A program made the position numbers and the translations under genes. From Acidobacteriota bacterium (GTDB lineage: Bacteria > Acidobacteriota > Terriglobia > Bryobacterales > Bryobacteraceae): a stretch of 32,600 bases of DNA. The stretch is from NCBI GenBank assembly GCA_018268935.1, contig JAFDVS010000103.1:11712-44311 (forward strand). Reading direction: 5' to 3'. The notes beneath the pieces are model-generated. The model saw only the letters and a list, made by a program, of their open reading frames with translations. It searched no databases and was not told where the DNA came from. Shown in pieces: positions 25,163 through 32,462 of this stretch; position 1 is the first letter of the stretch; each line of letters opens with the position of its first letter.

Positions 25163-25173
25163 TCTCCTATGAT
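25147..25173 (+). promoter_or_regulatory. Possible promoter of the Lrp/AsnC gene
   Basis: TTGCAT (25147-25152) and TATGAT (25168-25173) are separated by 15 bp, shorter than the ideal 17, and would place transcription start just before ATG 25190. The element overlaps the first codons of the divergent GNAT-fusion gene, so both genes probably compete for the same short region. An alternative ATG at 25169 (MIQFF) would lie inside the -10. Confidence 0.3.
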
Positions 25174-25189
25174 ACAATTTTTTCGTAAT

Positions 25190-25651
25190 ATGACGGTAGA
25201 TAATTCTTTCGATTCGATAGACAAAGAGGTGATTAGGATTCTATCCGAAAGAGGCCGGGCCACCTGGGCGGAACTGGCCGAGCACCTGAAGCTATCTCCA
25301 CCGGCCGCGGCCGACCGTGTCCGCAAGCTGGAGGAACGCGGGGTGATCAGAGGCTATGCGGCGCTGCTCGATGCCGAGGCAATCGGCAAGCCGCTGACAG
25401 CCTTCATTGCCGTGGCCTTAACCGATCACGGCAAACGAAAGCGCTTCCTGGATGTGATTGGCGAACTGAACGCGGTGGAAGAGTGCCACCACGTGGCCGG
25501 CGAGCATGACTTCTTTTTGAAGGTGCGCTGCGGCAGCACGCGGGAACTGGACCGGATCCTCACCGAGGAATTAAAAGGGCGCGCCGGCGCAGGGCGCACA
25601 CAGACGACGATTGTCCTGACGACGCAGAAGGAACAGCCCGTGCGGCTATGA
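25190..25651 (+). CDS. Lrp/AsnC-family transcriptional regulator
   Basis: This 153-residue protein has an N-terminal winged helix-turn-helix (about 8-60: DSIDKEVIRILSERGRATWAELAEHL, then AAADRVRKLEERGVIRGYAA) and a C-terminal RAM/ligand-binding domain (about 68-145: AFIAVAL, NAVEECHHVAGEHDFFLKVR). Lrp/AsnC proteins are octameric-type DNA-binding regulators sensing amino acids or related metabolites. The first ATG candidates are 25169 and 25190; 25190 matches the common family length. It is divergent from the GNAT-fusion gene with 27 bp between start codons, so that gene is a likely target. The stop overlaps the rsfS stop region by 6 bp. Confidence 0.93.
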   Translation: MTVDNSFDSIDKEVIRILSERGRATWAELAEHLKLSPPAAADRVRKLEERGVIRGYAALLDAEAIGKPLTAFIAVALTDHGKRKRFLDVIGELNAVEECHHVAGEHDFFLKVRCGSTRELDRILTEELKGRAGAGRTQTTIVLTTQKEQPVRL

Positions 25652-26098
25652 CGGCTGTTCTTCGGTCTGGCGCACTTCGGCGGCGTCCTGCCACAACCGG
25701 TCGAGGTCGTAGTAGGTGCGCGCCTTGTCGGAAAAGACGTTGACGACGTAATCGCCGTAGTCGAGCAGAACCCATTCGGCGTTCTTGTAGCCTTCCACGC
25801 TCTTGGGGCGTTCGCCGAAGTTCTTCAGTTGGAGTTCCACTTCATCGGCGATGGCCTGGACCTGGCGCGGGTTGTTGCCCGTACAGAGGACGAGGTAATC
25901 GGTGAAGCTGGTAAGCCCCTGCAGATCGAGGACGCGAACGTTTTCCGCCTTCTTTGATTCGGCGGCCTGAAGGGCGACCTGCCATGCGGCGAGTTCCGCA
26001 GGAGGTGCGACGACCTTCTGCTTCCGCGGGCGGGCTGCTTTCTTGGCGGCGGGCTTAGCGGCCCCCGCGCGTTTGGTGGTAGCTGTTTTGCGAGGCAA
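25646..26098 (-). CDS. rsfS: Ribosome silencing factor RsfS
   Basis: This 150-residue protein contains the RsfS/DUF143 domain (about 35-135): VLDLQGLTSFTDYLVLCTGNNPRQVQAIADEVE, then KSVEGYKNAEWVLLDYGDYVVNVFS and YYDLDRLWQDA. RsfS binds ribosomal protein uL14 and blocks subunit joining when nutrients are scarce. The first ~30 residues are Ala/Lys/Pro-rich (KPAAKKAARPRKQK), an extension beyond the core family that may contact rRNA. The start is TTG 26098; an in-frame TAG lies 9 nt upstream, and no better start with a good ribosome-binding site is seen. The usual partner nadD is absent here. It converges with the Lrp gene. Confidence 0.95.
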   Translation of the reverse strand: MPRKTATTKRAGAAKPAAKKAARPRKQKVVAPPAELAAWQVALQAAESKKAENVRVLDLQGLTSFTDYLVLCTGNNPRQVQAIADEVELQLKNFGERPKSVEGYKNAEWVLLDYGDYVVNVFSDKARTYYDLDRLWQDAAEVRQTEEQPS

Positions 26099-26142
26099 TC
26101 TGGTCTAAGAATAAGCTCCTATATTTAGCGTACAATGAAACT

Positions 26143-26958
26143 ATGCGCTTGTTGTTGCCCCTTGCGCTTGTTGTGTCCCTACTTGCGCCCGGGTCGGAGT
26201 CCGTCGAATCGATGGAAGTCCTGAAGGCGAAGCAGGAACTGCAGCGCATCGAAAAACTGGTTGCCGACGGTGGCTTACCGCGCAACAAGCTGGATGAGGC
26301 TCGCTCCGCGGTACAGGAAGCCGAGCAGCAGGCCTTTCTGCGGCGCACGCTCTATGGGTCTTTGAAGATGGAAGACCTGAACGAGCCGCTGACCCGGCAA
26401 ATGCTGGAAAGCGCAAAGAACCTCATTGAACGGCAGGAACGGCGGATCGCGGCCCAGCAGAGGCTGGTGGAAGCCGGCGTTGTTTCGCGGCTGTCGCTCG
26501 ATCCACTGAAGGAAGAACTGGCCCTGCGGCACAAGACATTGGAAGTGGCCGAGGCACAGGCGCGGCTGTGGAACGACCTGGCCGAGATGGCGCGGGCCGA
26601 GCAGCAGCGGCAGTCCGAAGCCGAGCAGACCGCGGCGACCGAAGACGAACCCTCTTACGGAGGCCTGCCCCCGACGCGGCTGCGGGCAATTGAGAAAGAG
26701 TTTGAGACCGCGTTTTCGCGCAACCTGCCGGTAAGCGCGAAGGGCGACACGGCCTTCCATCGCACCATGGGCCTGAACCATACAGGGCGGGTGGATGTGG
26801 CCGTGAATCCCGATTCGGCGGAAGGGCAGTGGCTGCGCCGCTACCTGGACCGTACGGGGATTCCCTACCTGGCATTCCGCACCGCGGTGAAGGGCGCCGC
26901 CACCGCACCGCACATTCACATCGGACCTCCTTCGACAAGACTTCGTTCCTCCGACTAA
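26143..26958 (+). CDS. Secreted coiled-coil protein with a possible M15-like zinc site
   Basis: This 271-residue protein has a signal peptide (residues 1-20, LLLPLALVVSLLAPGSES). Residues 28-165 are strongly helical, with two similar units: RIEKLVADGGLPRNKLDEA and QQRLVEAGVVSRLSLDPL. Each resembles the LxxxGxxSRxxLDxAxxxLxxA hairpin motif of HlyD/TolC-type periplasmic coiled coils. The C-terminal domain carries HTGRVDVAV (His213, Asp218) and PHIHIG (His257, His259), spaced like the zinc ligands of M15-type D-Ala-D-Ala carboxypeptidases. Peptidoglycan hydrolysis is inference. TACAAT at 26131-26136 could be a -10 giving a nearly leaderless message, although no -35 supports it. hpt begins 9 nt after the stop. 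Confidence 0.65.
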   Translation: MRLLLPLALVVSLLAPGSESVESMEVLKAKQELQRIEKLVADGGLPRNKLDEARSAVQEAEQQAFLRRTLYGSLKMEDLNEPLTRQMLESAKNLIERQERRIAAQQRLVEAGVVSRLSLDPLKEELALRHKTLEVAEAQARLWNDLAEMARAEQQRQSEAEQTAATEDEPSYGGLPPTRLRAIEKEFETAFSRNLPVSAKGDTAFHRTMGLNHTGRVDVAVNPDSAEGQWLRRYLDRTGIPYLAFRTAVKGAATAPHIHIGPPSTRLRSSD

Positions 26959-26967
26959 CCAACCACC

Positions 26968-27495
26968 ATGTCTGAAGCAAAGCTCACCGTCCTGCTTTCC
27001 GAACAGCAGATTCAGGAACGCATTCGCGAGATCGCGGCACAGATTGACAAGGACTATGAAGGCCGCGGCCCGCTGTACATGCTGTGCGTACTGAAGGGCG
27101 CGATCCTGTTTTATTCCGATCTCGCTCGGGCGATCAAGCATCCGATCCGGATGGACTTTCTCGGCACGTCGAGCTACGGCAAGGGCAAGACCACGTCGGG
27201 TGAAGTGCGGCTGACGAAAGACCTGGATACGACGATTGAAGGCTTCGATGTGCTGATCGTGGAAGACATCCTCGACAGCGGGGTAACGCTGACGTATCTG
27301 ATTCACGTGCTGCAGCAGCGGCGTCCGAAGTCGATTAAGATTGCCACGCTGTTGGACAAGCCGGAACGCCGGCTGCGTCCGGTGGCTGTCGATTACGTGG
27401 GCTTCCAGATTCCGGACGCGTTTGTGGTTGGCTATGGCCTGGACTATGCCGATGACTACCGCCAGCTTCGGGATGTGTGCGTGCTTTCGGAATAA
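26968..27495 (+). CDS. hpt: Hypoxanthine phosphoribosyltransferase
   Basis: This 175-residue enzyme transfers ribose-5-phosphate from PRPP to hypoxanthine or guanine in purine salvage. Typical features are the N-terminal VLLSEQQIQERI, the flexible-loop region MDFLGTSSYGKG (62-73), the PRPP-binding signature VLIVEDILDSGVTL (Glu99 and Asp100 in EDILDSG), and the purine-binding DKPERR and DYVGFQIPD segments. The length is standard. ATG 26968 directly precedes the conserved N-terminus. The SecA-like gene follows after 3 nt, so the two are almost certainly one transcript. Confidence 0.97.
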   Translation: MSEAKLTVLLSEQQIQERIREIAAQIDKDYEGRGPLYMLCVLKGAILFYSDLARAIKHPIRMDFLGTSSYGKGKTTSGEVRLTKDLDTTIEGFDVLIVEDILDSGVTLTYLIHVLQQRRPKSIKIATLLDKPERRLRPVAVDYVGFQIPDAFVVGYGLDYADDYRQLRDVCVLSE

Positions 27496-27498
27496 GCC

Positions 27499-29613
27499 TT
27501 GTTTGAGAAGTTGCTGGGCAAAGCGGCGTCGTTGTTGTCGAAACCGGCAACGGATCAACTGAACTTCTATGCGGAAGTAGTGCAGGCGATTCGCAAGCGC
27601 GCGGGTGAAGGAGAGCTTCCGGAGAAACCTGTCTCGCTGACAGATTCGATTGCCGCGGCGTCGCTGGCGATCGAGCGCGTGCTTGGCCTGCGGCCGTTCG
27701 ATGTGCAGTTGCTTGGCGCGGTGACCATGACCGAAGGCAAGATCGCCGAGATGCAGACGGGCGAAGGCAAGACGCTTACTGCGGTCATGTCCGCCTGTTA
27801 CTTTGCGGCCAACGGGCATGCGGTGCATGTGCTGACGGCGAACGATTACCTGGCGCGGCGCGATGCCGAATGGATGGGCCCGGTGTACCGCGAACTCGGA
27901 TTCACGGTGGGATTCATCCAGCAGGGAATGACACCCGATGAGCGGCGCGCGGCTTACGATTGCGACATCGTGTATGCGACTCCGAATGAAGTGGGATTCG
28001 ATTTGTTGCGCGATGGGCTGGCGCTCAAGGCTGAGGATCTGGTGCATCGCGACTTCGATGTCGCGCTGATCGACGAAGCCGATTCGATCCTGATTGACGA
28101 AGCGCGCATTCCGCTGGTGATTGCCGGAGGCGAGGCGCCGCCGAAGGATCTGGTGGAGAGCCTGGCCCGGATTGCCAAGGCGCTGCAGCGGCATGCGGAT
28201 TATCAGGTGGATGAGCATGGGCGGAACGTGCTGCTGACCGACCTCGGAACGGAGAAAGTGGAACGCGCGCTGGGTGTGCCGAACCTCTATGACGATCCGG
28301 CGCTGTTCACCGCGGTGAGCGATGCGTTGCATGCACAGGTGCTGCTGCGGCGCGATGTGGACTACATCGTGCGCGGCGATGAGATCCAGATTGTGGACGA
28401 ATTCAAGGGCCGCATTGCGGAGTTGCGGCGCTGGCCCGCAGGGTTGCAGACTGCGTTGGAAGCGAAGGAAGCGCTGCCGCTGCGGACGCAGGGACGCATT
28501 CTTGGTTCGATCACGCTGCAGAGCCTGGTGCGGCTGTATCCGAAGCTGTGCGGGATGACAGGAACCGCGCTGACGCAGGCCGAGGAACTGTGGAAGGTGT
28601 ATGGGCTGGAAGTGGTTTCGATCCCCACGCACCGGCCGATGATCCGGGTGGATCAGCCGGATCACATTTACCGTGGCGGCTTCGAGCGCGATGCCGCGTT
28701 GCTCGACGAGATTGCCGCGCAGCATGCGGCGGGAAGGCCCGTCTTGGTAGGCACGGCAAGCGTCGCCGATTCGGAGCGGATCAGCCGGCGGTTGCAGGTC
28801 GCGGCGATTCCACATCGCGTGCTGAATGCTCGCAATGATGCTGAGGAAGCTGCCATCGTGGCGCAGGCAGGGCAGCGCGGCGCTGTCACTATCTCGACGA
28901 ACATGGCAGGGCGCGGCACCGATATTCAGTTGGGCGATGGCGTAGCTGCGTTGGGCGGGCTGTATGTCATCGGGACGGCGCGGCATGAAGCTCGGCGCAT
29001 CGATCACCAACTGCGCGGGCGCGCGGGACGGCAGGGCGATCCCGGCGAATCGCGGTTCTTTCTGAGTCTGGAAGATGACCTCATGGTAAGGTTCGGGCTG
29101 GCCGAGGCGTTGCGAACGGCGGCGAATCCGGTGGAAGCGCTGGAGCACATTCAACGGGTGATTGAAGGCGAGAATCTGGAAGTGCGCAAGACGCTGCTCA
29201 AGTACGATCAACTGATCGAGAACCAGCGGCGGATGGTGCAATCGATGCGATTGGATGTGCTGCTGGGCGAACGCGAGTGTCCCGATGCCCATACGGCTTT
29301 GCTGCGGATGGACGATCTGTGGTCGCAATACATCGCCACGATCGCCGAGATGAAGTCGGGGATACACTGGGTCTCTTTCGGAGGAAAGAATCCTCTGGAT
29401 ACGTTTTTGCACGATGCGGCGAACCTGTTTGAAGAGATGCTGCCGTCGATGGAAGAGGCGATCCGCGATCCCGCGAGTTGCGCCATGCCGGATGGATACC
29501 AGCGAGGGGCAACGTGGACGTACGTGACCACGGATCAGCCGTTAGGCGATATGAATCTTCGTCTGGCGCGCGGCATCATGAACAAGGTGCGCGCGATGAT
29601 CGAGCTACGATGA
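27499..29613 (+). CDS. SecA-family protein-translocation ATPase, short accessory (SecA2-like) form
   Basis: This 704-residue protein (canonical SecA has about 850-930) retains the motor: EMQTGEGKT Walker A (84-92, Lys91), DEADSILIDEAR Walker B (192-203), GMTGTA (352-357), NMAGRGTDI (468-476) and QLRGRAGRQGDPG (504-516). The preprotein-binding, helical-wing and C-terminal helical regions are shortened, and the zinc-binding C-terminal linker (CxCxSxKK-type) is absent; the protein ends MIELR. This fits accessory SecA2-type ATPases that assist export of particular substrates. A second, housekeeping SecA presumably lies elsewhere. It starts with TTG 27499, 3 nt after the hpt stop. No SecY2 or dedicated substrate gene is nearby. 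Codons here are strongly G-ending. Confidence 0.87.
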   Translation: MFEKLLGKAASLLSKPATDQLNFYAEVVQAIRKRAGEGELPEKPVSLTDSIAAASLAIERVLGLRPFDVQLLGAVTMTEGKIAEMQTGEGKTLTAVMSACYFAANGHAVHVLTANDYLARRDAEWMGPVYRELGFTVGFIQQGMTPDERRAAYDCDIVYATPNEVGFDLLRDGLALKAEDLVHRDFDVALIDEADSILIDEARIPLVIAGGEAPPKDLVESLARIAKALQRHADYQVDEHGRNVLLTDLGTEKVERALGVPNLYDDPALFTAVSDALHAQVLLRRDVDYIVRGDEIQIVDEFKGRIAELRRWPAGLQTALEAKEALPLRTQGRILGSITLQSLVRLYPKLCGMTGTALTQAEELWKVYGLEVVSIPTHRPMIRVDQPDHIYRGGFERDAALLDEIAAQHAAGRPVLVGTASVADSERISRRLQVAAIPHRVLNARNDAEEAAIVAQAGQRGAVTISTNMAGRGTDIQLGDGVAALGGLYVIGTARHEARRIDHQLRGRAGRQGDPGESRFFLSLEDDLMVRFGLAEALRTAANPVEALEHIQRVIEGENLEVRKTLLKYDQLIENQRRMVQSMRLDVLLGERECPDAHTALLRMDDLWSQYIATIAEMKSGIHWVSFGGKNPLDTFLHDAANLFEEMLPSMEEAIRDPASCAMPDGYQRGATWTYVTTDQPLGDMNLRLARGIMNKVRAMIELR

Positions 29614-30534
29614 GGCGCTCTTCGGGAAGACCGTGAGCTCCTTCCACTGGCCGTTCTGGTAGATCATGGCGGAGAAGGGGCCAACCGCAAGCAGGGTGTC
29701 ACCAAAGGGCACGAGCGTGTGGATGAAGGCGAGTTTCCGGTTCCAACTGGAGGTCCAGGTTTCGCCGCCATCGGAGCTGGTGAGGATGGTGTTCTCGGCG
29801 GTGAGCCAGCCTCGGCCGGAGGCGTCAAAGTACATGGAGCGGAGGGAAGCGTTGACGGGTGAAGTCTGCTGCTGCCAGGTGTCGCCGCCATCTTTGGTGC
29901 GGAGCATGAGTCCGAACTGGCCGGTGGCCCAACCGTTCTTGCGATCGCGGAAGTAGACGGAGTTGAAGGACCAGAGCGCGGCCTGGGCCTTGATGGGGCT
30001 CCATGTTTTGCCGCCGTCAGTGGTGCGGATCATGGCGCCGCCCCAGCCGGCGGCCCAACCGTATTCGGGGTCGGCGAAGAAGATGGATTCGAGGGAGATG
30101 GATGCTCCTGAATTTTGAGCGGTCCAGGTACGGCCGGCGTCGCGCGTATGGAGAATCGCTCCGCCGTAGCCGGCGATCCAGCCGAGGTCACCGAGGAAGT
30201 GAACGGTGGTGAGGGTTTCCTTGGTGGGCACCTCTTTGGGTTGCCAGGTTTTGCCGGCATCGTTGGTTTCGAGCACGAGGCCGGCGTCGCCGGTGATGAA
30301 ACCGTGACCGGGTTTTGGGAAGGCGATGGCACGCAGCTTTCCCGGAACGTTGATGGGTACTGGACGAAAGTTGGAAGTGCTTCCGTCGCTGAGAAGAAGC
30401 TTCTCACTGTCGCAGAGCAGCGCAGCGACGCCATTGCCGGGGGATGCGACATCCTGGATCCAGCAGGAGGTGTCGGCCTGCGCGGCTGCGAGCGCAGGAA
30501 AGAGAAGCGAGAGAAGCAGAGGATAGGACCTCAT
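29605..30534 (-). CDS. YCF48/HCF136-like exported beta-propeller protein
   Basis: This 309-residue protein has a signal peptide (1-18, LLLSLLFPALAAAQ). It contains five Asp-box-like repeats of the form (S/T)xDxGxTW (TNDAGKTW, TRDAGRTW, TTDGGKTW, TKDGGDTW, SSDGGETW) set in blades with GxxxGxxG strands such as GWIAGYGGAIL. This is the BNR/YCF48 propeller of HCF136, a photosystem II assembly factor in phototrophs; in non-phototrophs the role of homologues is unknown. ATG 30534 is chosen because GGAGG lies 5 nt upstream; an in-frame start at 30546 is less likely. Its end overlaps the convergent SecA-like gene by 9 nt. It may be co-transcribed with the racemase-like gene 55 bp upstream. Confidence 0.87.
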   Translation of the reverse strand: MRSYPLLLSLLFPALAAAQADTSCWIQDVASPGNGVAALLCDSEKLLLSDGSTSNFRPVPINVPGKLRAIAFPKPGHGFITGDAGLVLETNDAGKTWQPKEVPTKETLTTVHFLGDLGWIAGYGGAILHTRDAGRTWTAQNSGASISLESIFFADPEYGWAAGWGGAMIRTTDGGKTWSPIKAQAALWSFNSVYFRDRKNGWATGQFGLMLRTKDGGDTWQQQTSPVNASLRSMYFDASGRGWLTAENTILTSSDGGETWTSSWNRKLAFIHTLVPFGDTLLAVGPFSAMIYQNGQWKELTVFPKSASS

Positions 30535-30589
30535 CGTCGCCTCCAAAAGAGTTGTACTAAGCGGATAGACGCGGCAACACGCGTTTGGG

Positions 30590-31753
30590 TTATCGCACTC
30601 GATATTTCTCGATCTCGATTTTTGAGACTTCGGTGCTCATGCCGGGTTCCTGAGGCGCGGGGATTTCGCCATCGATCATCTTTTGCGCGCCGCCAGTCTC
30701 CATGTAGATGGCATTGGGCATGGCGAGAAGCATGTTCATGTTGACGGAACCTCCGCCGTGGCTGGCGAGTTCGAGGCCGTAGCCATCGGAGATGGCGGCG
30801 ATTTCCATCCACTCGGTGACACCGCCGGCGCGGCGATTATCGGGTTGAACGACGTCGGCGCCGCGGCGGGCGATTAAGTCGGCGAATTGGAATTTGGTGT
30901 AGAGGTTCTCGCCGGTGGCGATGCGGATGTCGAGCTTTTCGGCGAGTTCGGCGTAGCCATCCATTTCGTGAGGCTGGAGCGGCTCTTCATACCAGAAGAG
31001 GCCCATGTCCTGATAGACGCGGCCGCGGCGGAGCGCTTCATTGCGGTTGAAGACCTGATTGGCATCGGTCATGACACGACGGTCTTTGCCTGCGATGTCG
31101 AGAGCGATGCGGATACGCTTCACGTCGTCTTCGAGCGAGTAGCGGCCGGTTTTGATTTTGATGGCGCGATAGCCGTGCTCCATGGCCTGGTTGATGGAGC
31201 GTTTGTATTTGGAAAGGTCGGCATCGTTGTCGTAATACCAGCCGCACATGGAGTAGGCAGGCATGCGGTCGCGGTAGGCTCCGAGCATGCGCCAGACAGG
31301 GAGCCCGGCGGCTTTGCCCATAATGTCCCAGATGGCGATGTCGGTGGCTGACAGGGCGAAGTGGATGACTCCGCCGACGCCGTGGTATTCGAGGGCTTTC
31401 CAGAGTTCGGCTCGGATCTTGCGGGGGAAGGCGGGATCCATGCCGGTGATGACGGGCTTCACTTCCTCTTCGAGGATGGTTTGTACGACTTTCGGGCCGC
31501 CGGCGATCATGCCGAAGGAGGTGCTGGCCCAGCCGGTGATGCCTGCATCGGTTTTGATGCGGAGGACGACGGAGCCCTGGTCAATGCCGAGCTTGTGGAT
31601 GGCGTCGTAGTTGGGTTCGCGGCCGGGGCGTTTGAGGAGGTCGGTTTCGAGGCCCGTGATCTTCAGTTGCCTGGCGAGCGCGGATGCCGCCGGGGGCATG
31701 GATACACTCAGGGCGGACGCGGCCGATGTTGCGAGGAGTTGGCGGCGGTTCAT
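30590..31753 (-). CDS. Tat-exported mandelate racemase/enolase-superfamily enzyme
   Basis: This 387-residue protein has an N-terminal twin-arginine-like signal (MNRRQLLATSAASALSVSM, cleaved near ASALA). The body has the MR/MLE fold: the capping domain with GITGWASTSFG, then the barrel with a KxK pair (Lys199/Lys201), metal ligands Asp230 (VMTDAN), Glu256 (WYEEP) and Glu282 (ATGEN), and Asp305 with His332 (LASHGGG) as a candidate Asp-His dyad. This Lys/His arrangement is that of the mandelate-racemase subgroup, which includes sugar-acid dehydratases and racemases. ATG 31753 begins 10 nt after the upstream gene's stop and right at the signal sequence. The substrate is unknown. Confidence 0.9.
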   Translation of the reverse strand: MNRRQLLATSAASALSVSMPPAASALARQLKITGLETDLLKRPGREPNYDAIHKLGIDQGSVVLRIKTDAGITGWASTSFGMIAGGPKVVQTILEEEVKPVITGMDPAFPRKIRAELWKALEYHGVGGVIHFALSATDIAIWDIMGKAAGLPVWRMLGAYRDRMPAYSMCGWYYDNDADLSKYKRSINQAMEHGYRAIKIKTGRYSLEDDVKRIRIALDIAGKDRRVMTDANQVFNRNEALRRGRVYQDMGLFWYEEPLQPHEMDGYAELAEKLDIRIATGENLYTKFQFADLIARRGADVVQPDNRRAGGVTEWMEIAAISDGYGLELASHGGGSVNMNMLLAMPNAIYMETGGAQKMIDGEIPAPQEPGMSTEVSKIEIEKYRVR

Positions 31754-31763
31754 GGGAATATTG

Positions 31764-32462
31764 TCATTGATTTTTGGTTCGGAGGGCATGCAAAGCGCGC
31801 AAGGCCTGGAGGAATTGGGGGTCGTGGAGCGGCAGCTTAGCGAAGATTGAGGGAAGATCGTTGCGGGTTTCGGGCTCGTTGGGTTCGTTCCTCACATTTT
31901 CGGGTTCGGGTTGCGGCTCCGGCTGGGGCGCTGGTTGCTCGATCTTGGGTTCGTTCCGTAATTTTTCGCGGCGGTGCTGATTGAGGGTTTTGAGAGCGCG
32001 GTCGAAGTCGCGGCGATAGCGGGCTTCGGCGCGGCGGAGGTTTTCAAGGGGGTTGCCCTTCATCTGCGCGCGCTCGCGATGGGCGTATTCGTGGAGAACT
32101 TCGTAGGGCGCTTCGGCGAGCCGCGGATCCTGAGCGGCTTCCATGGTGGCCTGGGACCAATCGAGGGTTTCCTGACGCTTCATGCGTTCAATGCGCCAGC
32201 GGGCGTCGGCGAGGTCCTGGATGAGGTCGCGCTCCAGTTGATCGGTGGGGCGGAATTGCTCTTCATAGGCGCCAAGGAGCTTGAAGAACTCTTCGGAGGA
32301 TTCTCCGGGGAGGATGATCTTGCTCGAATAGACGCCGTGTTTAAAGGCGTTTTGGGAGGAGCGGAGTTTACCTTGCTCGGTGACAGGGCCGCGTCCTAGC
32401 GATCCGTTGATCCTGGCTTGCTCGGAACGGGAGAGTTTGGGGGTAGTAGCTTGGGCGATCAT
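31764..32462 (-). CDS. Conserved hypothetical protein with a Pro/Glu-rich tail
   Basis: This 232-residue protein is unrecognised functionally. Its N-terminal part (RSEQARINGSLGRGPVTEQG, then SSQNAFKHGVYS) matches a small family I associate with acidobacterial genomes, often in several copies. A helical, charged middle (about 50-160) is followed by a low-complexity stretch (about 168-205) of repeated PEPQPEP and RNEP units, then a hydrophobic C-terminal helix. At DNA level the 12-mer TTGGGTTCGTTC recurs at 31879-31890 and 31945-31956 within the tail. ATG 32462 is supported by GAGG about 8 nt upstream. The racemase-like gene follows after 10 nt, so they probably form one transcript. No catalytic motif is visible. 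Confidence 0.7.
   Translation of the reverse strand: MIAQATTPKLSRSEQARINGSLGRGPVTEQGKLRSSQNAFKHGVYSSKIILPGESSEEFFKLLGAYEEQFRPTDQLERDLIQDLADARWRIERMKRQETLDWSQATMEAAQDPRLAEAPYEVLHEYAHRERAQMKGNPLENLRRAEARYRRDFDRALKTLNQHRREKLRNEPKIEQPAPQPEPQPEPENVRNEPNEPETRNDLPSIFAKLPLHDPQFLQALRALHALRTKNQ

Noticed and set aside
26275..29412. A 1045-codon open frame on the minus strand opposite the coiled-coil, hpt and SecA-like genes
   Set aside because: It is rich in His/Arg/Gln, has no recognisable motif, and three genuine genes with clear family motifs occupy the plus strand.
30569..30584. ACGCG/CGCGT hairpin between the racemase-like and YCF48-like genes
   Set aside because: The stem is only 5 bp without a T-tract; a chance palindrome in GC-rich DNA is equally likely.
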